Source of the DNA: Adineta vaga
Taxonomy: Eukaryota; Rotifera
Direction of reading: 5' to 3'
Assembly (NCBI GenBank): GCA_021613535.1
Contig: CP075497.1
Span: forward strand, 930,001-994,000
DNA length: 64,000 bases
The first letter of the stretch is position 1. Each line of letters begins with the position of its first letter. Made by a program: the position numbers and the translations under genes. Shown in pieces: positions 54,377 to 64,000 of the stretch. The notes beneath the pieces are model-generated. The model saw only the letters and a program-made list of their open reading frames with translations, was not told where the DNA came from and ran no database searches.

Positions 54377-56440
54377 TTATATCATTTTTACACTATACAT
54401 ACAATACTCTTGATTGAATATTTGTTATTTTGACTGAAATAGAATTAACTGTTTCTGACTAAAATAATCGAGATTGGTTTTTCGATTAGTTTTTCTTAAA
54501 AGATTACATGATGAATGCCTATCTTGTTATGACTCATAGTAGAGTTTTGATTGACGTTGAAGACTATTATAAAATTTTGACAATCTAAAAGCTATTAGAA
54601 TTAGAAAATAGATAAGGAAAGAAACATTTTTCATTCCGAAATATCTGTGTGATAAATTATATTTTTATAAGAAAAGATTTTCTTGGAAAACAAAAAAAAC
54701 AAATAAATAATATAAATGTAATCGTTTTTTCTTTTCTTTCTCAACTGACAACAAATAAGGATTAAACTGAAGATATTGTAGTATTTGATATTTTGATTCG
54801 ATAGAGATTAGTTCAAATGTTCGCAATTGTATTGTACTTTGCTTTTATTTTTGATTAAAAGTCATTGTATGTGCATATCTTTATTAAAACTAGTCTTGTG
54901 AATATTTTATGAACTTGTATAAACTTAAAGACAATTAATGATGAGCTGAAAATATAACAGACATATTCGATATTTGTCTATCTACTGATTTTACTACATT
55001 CATAAAACCATGATGAATTATCTAATCTTAATTATTCGTGGTATATAGAATGTAGAATGATTTACTAGAAATGCTCAGCTCCTATTAAAATTATTTGAAA
55101 AAAACAAATGCTATTTGCTTACTCGTTTTCGACCATCTCTCAAGTGTTTTAGATGATTTTCGTCAGTATTTATTTCAACATTCTATATGTTTCTAAAATA
55201 TTTCTTCTCTTTTTTTCTACAGATAAAAATATCTACCCATACCGTTCGTTTTTGCAAAAAATGATTATGAAATCACCTTTCTAGTTTAACATCTGGCTTC
55301 TATTAGCTTTTTCTTTATATTTATTATCACAAAAAAAATGAAACATTGGAATTTATTTTACCCTCATATTATATGACCTATACAGAAGAGAAGAGAAGAG
55401 AGTTGTTCAAACATTTCAGAGAGGAAGCAGAAATAAACTGTTTTAAACAACACCTGTCATGATTCTGATTAAAGAAAACATTGAAAATCAGGATTTCATA
55501 AGGAAATACAAGTTTCCGGGAATGCAAAAGCCTATAGATGAGGGAAAAAAGCATTTTATGCAAATATTTCTTCGAATAATATTTGTTCAATTTAAGTCAG
55601 TGATGTGCTTTTTTATTCTCCCAATAGAGATTGCTCGCCGAATATCTCTCGCTGAATACATCGTTGATCTAAGTCTTCATTTTATTCTTCGTTGAATTCA
55701 TGTCGCTGAAAACAATCGAAAACTGTCAGATTTGAGTTAAAATCTCGTCATATGATACACTGTAACATATTAAAATCGAATTTTCTAAAGAAAACTCGAC
55801 GTTTTCAGAACAGACAATATCGATTTTGTCAAAAAATCAATGAAAAAGACAACTGAAAATGTGAATCCAGCACTTCTAACCCTACAAAGTTCGTCGCTTA
55901 TTGTATCGAATTAGATAGGTTCTGTTCTGTCACACTGAACGTTGGAAGGTTTTACCCTCACAGACTGAACTCTAATCTGTTCCACATTCTACGATACTAT
56001 GAAGATAAACGGTTCTGTCTTAACAACGTTGAATCGTCTGAAGTTTTCTATTTGATGATACCAAAGAAAATGGGTTTTATCCGCTTAGACTGAACCTTAG
56101 ATACACCAAACCATCAGTTATATTGTTTTCATTATTATTGTTAATTGAGTTAATAATAATTACGAATATTTATTTTCTTGATTGAAATCTTCGATGCAGT
56201 TAGTATCGTCAACTCTAAAAATATGTTTCTTCTTAATTGATTTTCTTTTCACAGCTGTGTGTTTGACTTATTTTCCCGATTTATAATGCATAAGTAAAAT
56301 AGTTCATATTCAGAATTCGTGAATTCTATTTTTTTACTTGTATATTTATTTTCGACTTGAATATACATGATTAAATATAATAAAGTTATTCTCATTCAAA
56401 TTCATTCTTAAGATAGTCAAATTTGATGTAATTATAGAAA
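54377..56440. other. Intergenic, 2.1 kb; a diverged repeat copy
   Basis: AT-rich; contains the repeat at 55385-55545 that also occurs at 61375-61515. No gene recognised. Confidence 0.5.
55385..55545 (+). repeat. Dispersed repeat, copy A (pair with 61375-61515)
   Basis: Shares ACATTGAAAATCAGGAT with copy B, with similar sequence before and after (a GAGGAAGCAGAAAT-like segment and an AAGGAAA-AC-A-TTTCC-like segment). In translation both give RK.VFP..ILIFNVFF..NH on the minus strand. Same orientation as copy B, 6 kb away, on the other side of the second giant gene. Nature unknown. Confidence 0.6.
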
Positions 56441-59400
56441 TTATTCATTAGGGGTAATTGTATTTCTTCGACATTTCTTTCGAATTTGAAATATTATTTT
56501 AATTATAAATGGAATTGTAAATCGTAAAGCAATTGTTAATCCTCCACATAAACCTAACACTTTTGATATTGTATAGATAATATAATCATCTTTTTTAGTT
56601 TTATAAGAACAATAAATTGGAGCACATTGATTATAAAATGATGAATAAGATATCTCATGGTTCCATTCTTCAACAAATAATTCATCGGCTATATTTTGAA
56701 TAAATGTATTGATTTTAAAATGATTTTCATTTGAAAAATTCATAGCAGACATATTTATTCGATAAGGAAATGTTGATAATTCACTTGTCAAATAAAATAT
56801 TAATAAATCAATACATGTTTGATTATATAAACATTCAAATGTTGAACTTAATAATGTTTCTACAACTGAACAACCAATATTCCATCCAGGCATTACAAAT
56901 ATTTGTGTATCACTAAAATCTTCATAAATTCCTCCTGAATCAATACAATCACTTCTTGTTGCACATGAACATCCATCTTTCATTAGAACTGGTTTAATAG
57001 GAAATGTAATAAAATTATCTTTTACATCTTTCCACCAATACCAATTTAAAGAATAAGATGATATAAAAGCATTTCCATTGATAATATCACGTAGAAGTTT
57101 TAAACTTTTAGAGAATTTTTCTAAAGTAACATTTCGAAATTGTAAAATAATCGAATCAATTTGAGTTTCAAGTTCAGATTTTGTTATCAATTGAGTATTA
57201 ATAAATATATCATTATGAAATTGATCAAGAGAATTATTTATTGTTTTTTCAGATATTTGACATAAAGATGAAAGAAATGAAAAATAAACCGAACCACGTA
57301 CACGAATATCACGTCGATCATAACCACTCCAATATTTATCAAGAAATAAATAATTACGCCATTTTTCACTAATAAAATCACTTGAACATATTGGATGAAA
57401 TTTTGTTTCTATTTGAAGAAAAGAATTATATTCGATTGATATTTTCTTACAAGGACAATAAAGTGATTTTGAATAAGATATTAATAAATTGTTATATTCA
57501 GTTTGAGAAGGATTTGAAATAGATACACGTACAATTATGTTCAAAGCAATTGTATAGAAGATTATAACACAAATAGAAATTGAAAAAAATACTAAATAAA
57601 ATCTTGTTGATATTCGTTCACGATAGTTTGTATCAGTATCATTTGATTCACTATCAAATAAATTTAACATCAAAAATTCATCTTTTATTCGATTGATTAG
57701 ATTTAAGATAACATTGCAAATTCCATCATTTTCTAAATAATTATAATCATATCAAATTATGTTTAACCTTCTAATTTGACTTCAAATATAAATGATGATT
57801 TTCAAAAAGTGTTTTCTATAGTCATTATTTTTGATGGATAAAGATTTAGACTTTGTTACTCATAAATAAAGTCATATATGTGAAAGATTTTGAATTATAA
57901 TCAATGATGAACAAAATAAAACTATTCCTATTCTATAGAAAAACTTTAACTCAAGTTTCGTGATTTATTTTTCAAAATGATATCAAATAGTTGAATGTGC
58001 ATTTATATTCGAATTCAAAATAAGGAATCTCATGCGAATAACTTACGATGATTTTTTTGTTGTATAATTGAAAGTTTTGATGATCTAGTTTGTCTTAGTA
58101 GAGCAATAAGTTTGAGAATAATTTTGATAATAAATGGAGAAATAAATTTAAGTATAGTATTAATTCCACCAATAAGACTGAGAATAACTGTGATAATGTA
58201 AATAATATTAATTTCTTTTTCATAAGTAAAAGAACAAGATGAAGGTTTACATTTATGATAATATTTGTCAAATGAATAAGAAAAATTCCATTCTTCAATC
58301 ATCATTTCATTAAAAATTCTTTCAATTAATGTCGATGGAGAATATCGACTAGATAATGTTGAATTAAGTGGAATTATAGAAAGAGGTATTGTAATACCTA
58401 TTCCATTAAGAATCTCTCGCAATCGAATTAAACAACTATCTTTAAACCAACATATCATTGATGATTTTAATACAGAATCAATAATGGAACAACCACCATG
58501 TATTCCTTCAAGTTGCCAATTAGTATGTAATATCTCTTTATTTTGAGTTATTTTATAATCTAAACTACATGTTGAATCAACAATACAATCACATTCATTA
58601 CCATTTGTATTTAAACCAGATTGAGGATACACCACAATATGTATATATGTTGGTACATTATTAATTGAATGTAATATTAAATCAAGATAAGTATTGATTT
58701 GAATATTACTTATATATTGATTACTATGAAGTAATATATTAGTTAAAGACATTCTATAGAGAAATTCAGTTTGTGTTAATGTTGCAAATGTATTATTCAA
58801 TGAAATAACTCGTAAAATAAATGAATCATTCGATAAAAGTTGAGAATTAACAAAATTTGTTGCTGAAAATCTTTGAATTGCATCTTTTATTGTTTTATTT
58901 GTAATCTCACAAAATATTGATAATGTTTGAAAATATGATGGAGCTAATGATAAAAATTTCTTTTTTATATCAGAACTATACATCGGAAGAAAACTTTGAT
59001 ACCACCATGATTGAATAAAATCACTTGAACATATTTGATGATAATTTACTTCAATATTTAGAAAATCTTCATAAGGGATAGATATTTGAGTACATGGACA
59101 TATTAATGTTGATGAATATCTTTTTTCTAATTCTTCATATTCTTGTAGAGATGGATTTGAAATTTTTTCATTAATTCTTTGAGTTAAAAAGTCTGCTAAT
59201 AAAATAATAATACATATTGAAATAAACATTGAAATAATATAGAATCGTGTTGCTAAAAGACCATGATAAATACGAATTGGATCACGAGAATATTTAATAT
59301 ACAAATTAAAATTCACTATTTTATTTTCAATTTCTTTCAACAATTTAATTAAACGAATTTGAATTGTTTCATCTAGAAAAGATTAATTTTTATTCGATAT

Positions 59401-60784
59401 TTTATCTTTTTTAAATTTTACTTTGAGATTGTTTAATTTCTTGTATTTGTTTTGAACAGAATCGTTTTTTTAAAAAGAAAAATAATTGAATAATAAATGG
59501 AGAAATTACACGTAATATTGTTGTTATTCCTCCAAAAAGACCAATAAACATAGTTAGAATATAAATCCCATTGAAACGATTTAAATAAATATAATAACAA
59601 ATATTTGGTAAACATTGTAAATAATATTTTGTATAATTTGTTTGATTAAGAATATTTTCAATAAAAAGTTCATTAATAAGTAATTCAATTTTTGTTGTTA
59701 TATTAAAACGAGTTGATAATGATTGATTAAGAATTGAAATATTGATTTGAGTTGAATAAGATGAAAGAAGAATATTTAAACATGATGGATTATAAAAACA
59801 TTCTAATGATGATGATAATGTCATTTGAATTGGTAAACAATCAATTATTATACCAGATAAACTTTCATTTATTTCAATTTTATTCATATCATAAATTCCA
59901 AATTTTTCAGATATATTATATAAATAAAGATTACCAGGTAAAGGACATGAAACATTATTTTTACAAGAACAAATTATTGTAGAATTTTTTGGTATATATT
60001 TGTTTCCAGAGATTCCAATATAACTAGATATATTTTTAGTGGGAGAGACAAAAAGCAGATGAGATGATTGTGTTAAACCAAATTTCTCTGTTACAACAAT
60101 ATAATTTGTTAATAATCCTGTTACTAATTCATTTGCTTGAGTTATTCTTTGAATGATTGTTCTCGATTGTATAAAATTCGATGATATTGTTTGAAATAAT
60201 AAATTTAGAGCAGCTTGAACTTTTGCTTCTAATAATTCTTCATTTAATAACATTGAAGTAATTAAATGAGAATTATTAAATTGATGAAGTGCATTTAGAA
60301 CTGTCGTTTGTGCATTTTGACAAAATGTTTTCATTAATTGCCACATTGCACTTAGACTTGTTCGAACATCTATTGGCGAAATTAATGTTGAATCTGCTTT
60401 AAAGATAAAATCAATCCATTGTTGGGAAATAAAATCACTTGAACACACTTGATGAAATGATGGAATTGTTTGAACAAATTTTTCATAAGGAATTAAAACT
60501 TTTGTACATGTACATTGTAAATTATTAGGATATTTTTTTAGAAGATCTTTATAAACAGATTGTGTTGGAAATGATACAGTTATTGTTTCATTTTGTTGAT
60601 TAAGTGAAGCGTATGTTGTTAAAATAATAAGAGAAATAATAACAAGAATAATATATAGACGAGTTGATAAGATCTCGCGACGAATAATCAATGGATCTGT
60701 TGTTCGAGAATCAAAAACATTCCATGTAATCCATTTTTCACGTACACTTTTATATAAAGATGACAATAACACTCTTATAGACAT
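56441..60784 (-). CDS. Second giant polymodular membrane protein: three two-TM Cys-rich modules, no propeller
   Basis: Exons 60784-59422, 59372-58047, 57732-56441; introns of 49 bp and 314 bp. Sum 3981 nt, 1326 aa, phases 1/1 kept. Modules about 1-454, 455-896 and 897-1326. The first has TM1 about 42-60, C91-x-C93, HQVCSSDF at 111-118 followed by W, a paired Cys region (CSCKNNVSC), CFYNPSC, CLPNICYY and a TM2 with IGLFGGITTILR. The second and third repeat this order (CPC; HQICSSDF and HPICSSDF; CKPSSCSF and CAPIYCSY). The longest frame of module 2 has no ATG; it starts inside the frame that the first intron joins, which favours fusion. A further in-frame exon could lie upstream (an acceptor is just before 60784). 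Topology inferred: N- and C-ends of each module inside, Cys-rich loop outside. Confidence 0.7.
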
Positions 60785-61374
60785 ATGACAATAGTTTTCT
60801 AAAATATAACTTTTTTCAAGATTTGATCAAATATACAACGGGAAGAAAACGATCTGTTTTTCAACATTTTCATAACGATCTATTAACTTATGAAAACTTA
60901 TTAGATATTTATTTTACGCAAAAAAAAGATTTAAGGAATAATACGAAATAGTTTTTCGAAAGTTTATCAGTAAAGTTGAGTTTTCGATTTAATTCTCAGT
61001 GACTAATTAAGGTAAAGTAAAAAAAAAGAAACCTAAAAAATAATTATAAATGAATAGGAGATTTTCATACACATGATTGTTTTTTATCAAATGAATGAAA
61101 ATATTTCATGATCGACAAAGCCTTACCTTCGCAAATAGTCAATATATAATAAAGAAATAGTATGTATGCTACCGAACAAAAATACTTATTTAAATAATAA
61201 CAATATTCGCCTATATATTTAAATCAATATGAAATATCTGTTAGATCTTTTCTAACAAACATCACATTGAAATCAGTCAAATAAATACAACGAACGCGCT
61301 TCCTTTTTGTTAAAGATTAGTGTGATACAAAATGTTACCAGATGTCAGTTAGTTTCTAATTGTATATACGGAGC

Positions 61375-61515
61375 GCATGATATAAATATTGTAATTCTTT
61401 AAGTAGGATGCGGAAGCAAAATATTTCAGTCGAAATTTAGTGTGATTTTTGATAAAAAAAACATTGAAAATCAGGATCCTTGAAGGAAACACGAATTTCC
61501 TGAAAAGAAAAAAAA
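61375..61515 (+). repeat. Dispersed repeat, copy B (pair with 55385-55545)
   Basis: See copy A. Here GATGCGGAAGCAAAATATTT precedes and AACATTGAAAATCAGGAT, CCTTGAAGGAAACACGAATT follow. Confidence 0.6.
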
Positions 61516-61720
61516 GGATAATATGGAAATAAAGGCTTTTAAGACAACATTTTATCTGACGATAATTTGAAATAAAATAAAAGCAGATTGAATTAATTGA
61601 ATGTTCAATGAACATCTTCCAAATAAATCAAACTTTTTTCTTATTTTATTCTTCATCTAAACTCAAAAACAGAAGATGCTTTGAATATGGATGTGAATGA
61701 GATGAACCATTATGACCGAT

Positions 61721-61773
61721 TGAGGGTGTAGGTGAAGAAGAGATACCTTGATCCACACCCACGCTCACATCCT
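61721..61773. repeat. TGTGGG-type foldback element (copy 17)
   Basis: TGAGGGTGTAGGTG arm, loop AAGAAGAGATACCTTGAT, CCACACCCACGCTCACATCC arm. Confidence 0.7.
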
Positions 61774-62157
61774 ATAGTCTTCATTTCATTACAATAAATA
61801 CTATAATAAATAAAATAAAATGTTTGAATATTATTATGTGTGATGTGTTTATCTATTCATGGTCAACTTTGAGTATTAGGTTTGATGAATAATAATATAA
61901 TTCTAATGAATAAAAATGAATCAATTGGAGTGTTCTTGCACCAGAGCATGTCATGTTGTGTAGAAAAGAAAGAACGAAAAAAAACTTATATATATATTGT
62001 GGCGTTCGATCGAACTACGATGCTAATCAACAAGAAGAAAACCAACACTCGCAATCCACGAGGTACATTTCGTTTTTATTTTACATTAATAGTAAAGGTT
62101 TGTTTTTGTCAACGAAGAACATTTATTTTCTTTTCGTGTATTAAATACGATATAGAA

Positions 62158-64000
62158 ATGGATCAATATTTCACAGAACTAATTTCGTTCATCAAACCAA
62201 ATGAAACAATACCTAATATTGATACAATTCTTTCCTTCGACGATCAAGAAGATATGAATTATTTCCTCTCACGAGAAAGAAATTTCGATTCAAGTTTTCC
62301 TTCTGAACCACAATTAATTACTCGAATTCATCATTATCTATCGATTTTAACTAACGCGAACGAATTTCGTACATGGAATACTGAAATTGACAACATCTTG
62401 AAAGATCCAATTCTAAAGGAGATATTGAATGATTTTACTGAAGTTCGACGAGATATTCAAGATGCTTTTGATAAACCTCAACAGTGGAAAGTTTCTCTTC
62501 GACGAAAAATCACCAAAGATGATCGATACAGTCGATTAACAGTATTGCCAAGATTTCGATCGGCTGAACGGCAAGTTTCACCATCACATCTTCGTTTATC
62601 ACCCGAACCAAATCGTGCAATTAGTGCTTCTCGCGATCAAAACAAATCGACTATTTCAAAACAAGATATTCACAATAGTTTATCAAGATGTTCCAAGAGT
62701 TTCGGAACATTGAAAGATATTTTACCTATTCTCGATCAATTGATTTTTGATACCAAATTTCATTATGATATGCAAAGTATCATCAAACAATTCAATACTA
62801 ATTTCGAAAAGAATCTTATAGAATGGAAAAATCGAATTCTACCACAATGGATTGTCGCAAGCAATAATACATCAAATGTGTCTTCAGGTTAAATAACATT
62901 TTCTTTTTATATACATTAAACAATCGTTATTCATTTAGAGAAAATACTTGCAAATCCAATAAGTTATTTGAAATCGATTGATGCATATCCTACTTCAGCG
63001 ATGATGAAACAAGATAAGAAAATATTAACTGGTCAATGGATAACTAGTGTAATCTTGGCTCATATCGATATTCATCACATTATTCATGCACATAATCAAT
63101 TTCAATCTGGCAAAATAAATAGTTCTCTTTCATTTGATTTTCATCTCGAAACATTTCATCAATTATTTCATTTCATTGAACAATTATTACAGAAGATTGA
63201 AATAGACAATAATACAAATTTTAATTTTCTATTAAACATGTGTTTACGCTTATTTACTACTCATTTAAAATATCTATCTATATTAAGCATTGATCATCAT
63301 CGAAAAACAACAACAAATCATACATCAAGTGAAGAAGATATCGAATGGAATGACTATCCAACGGATGAACAATGGCAAACTTGGTTTGATACATTACTTG
63401 CATTAGTAACAAAAGAATCGGAATATACTATTTGTAGTCGACAAGCTGCAAAAGCGATCATTATTATTCTTGAAAAACAAATTGTATTATTTTCCGACAG
63501 ATTATTCTATATGCTTCAACATATCCTAGAAAATAGACATCCGATTTTAACTGAAGAATTCTCAATTGCATTAACACAGAATACAACTATAATGGCATGG
63601 ATTGATCTTTTATGTAATGAACACAAAGGAAAGAACCAAACTTGGTCGACTGTAAATTCATTGATCGATCTTTATCCTCGTACATCAAAATCATTACAAC
63701 GAATTCTAGAACGATTTCAACAATTACTCTTTGCTCGACTGATTACAGGTGATCAATCTGTAACTTCAGTGTTTATTCAATATCTTTTAACATTATTCAA
63801 TCAATGTACGATTGATAGTAAGTTATTCTCATCCTTTCTTGTTAATCTCAGTGTTCTAACCATCATCGAAGATCGAATGCGTTTAACTACAATATTTATG
63901 AATATATTACCAATATTATCTGACTTCATTATAAAACATATGACTCAAATAGAAATCGCTGATAGTTCTCAATTTCGATATATCAATTGGTTATTTGGAA
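62158..64000 (+). CDS. Large helical protein of unknown family, runs off the window
   Basis: Start at the Met at 62158 (MDQYFTELISFIKP); the upstream open frame is low-complexity. Exon 1 62158-62887, a 51-bp intron (GTTAAA...ATTTAG) 62888-62938, exon 2 from 62939 to beyond 64000; at least 596 aa in the window. Residues about 135-200 are Ser/Arg-rich (RFRSAERQVSPSHLRLSPEP) and probably disordered. The remainder is rich in amphipathic helices with regular Leu/Ile/Phe spacing (WFDTLLALVTKESEYTICSR, then QAAKAIIIILEKQ), which suggests an alpha-solenoid (HEAT/ARM-like). No catalytic motif is seen. A large E3 ligase, a scaffold such as Listerin- or UBR-like proteins, or a transport factor could look like this; the C-terminal part outside the window would decide. 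Confidence 0.65.

Larger units (their letters stand above)
60785..62157. other. Intergenic between giant gene 2 and the gene at 62158
   Basis: Divergent promoter region for both genes; contains repeat copy B (61375-61515), a foldback element (61721-61773) and AT-rich sequence. The frame open from 61882 runs into the gene at 62158 but its N-terminal part is low-complexity. Confidence 0.5.

Noticed and set aside
604-61773. CRISPR array
   Set aside because: The repeated TGTGGG elements are not evenly spaced, have no spacers and are palindromic foldbacks in a eukaryotic context.

Overview
The window looks like nuclear DNA of a bdelloid rotifer (Adineta/Rotaria-like). The reasons are: AT-rich sequence; many short (about 50-75 bp) GT-AG introns; several protein families that, as I recall them, are expanded in bdelloids (divergent rhodopsin-like GPCRs, F-box/LRR genes with one repeat per exon, TPR relics, a Rossmann-like domain family, NHL and FG-GAP membrane proteins); eukaryotic tRNAs including an initiator tRNA; and about 20 short foldback elements built from TGTGGG-type repeats, the motif I recall as the bdelloid telomere unit. 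No database search was possible, so every family name rests on motifs read by eye.

Layout. 0-7 kb: a broken GPCR tail, a decayed TPR gene, a ubiquitin-like/Rossmann-like two-exon gene (-), cyclophilin and ubiquitin-conjugating (E2) relics, a tRNA-Leu plus a damaged copy, and a RING finger E3 gene (-). 7.4-16 kb: an 11-exon EF-hand protein (-), an F-box/LRR gene (-) and directly upstream a Rel-homology-like gene (-) that can be spliced in frame into the F-box gene. 17-23.5 kb: LRR relic, RNase III-domain fragment, an intronless Golgi-type glycosyltransferase-like gene, a retropepsin fragment. 24-32 kb: two divergent secreted Cys-rich genes, a second Rossmann-like gene, a cytochrome P450 with a homopolymer frameshift, and a tetraspan gene with one nonsense codon. 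33-45 kb: foldback element, TatD relic, two GPCR genes, tRNA-Asp and tRNA-iMet, a GTPase with an internal deletion, F-box and E2 relics, a PLAC8 gene. 45.4-60.8 kb: the most notable region. 62.2 kb to the end: a large unrecognised helical protein that runs off the window.

The main discovery candidate is a pair of very large minus-strand genes. ORFs that look like separate tandem paralogues join into single frames, either directly or through canonical short introns. Gene 1 (51426-45394, 11 exons, 1764 aa) has three copies of a two-TM Cys-rich module, then one more TM, a Thr-rich stalk and a seven-repeat FG-GAP propeller. Gene 2 (60784-56441, 3 exons, 1326 aa) has three copies of the same module and nothing after them. 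In both models exon lengths sum to a multiple of three and every junction keeps frame. An NHL-propeller membrane protein lies between them. I recognise no named family for the module.

A second theme is the ubiquitin system: a ubiquitin-like fusion, a RING E3, F-box genes (one live, one or two dead) and two E2 relics. A third is heavy gene decay, with about a dozen interpretable relics between intact genes and very little transposon coding sequence.
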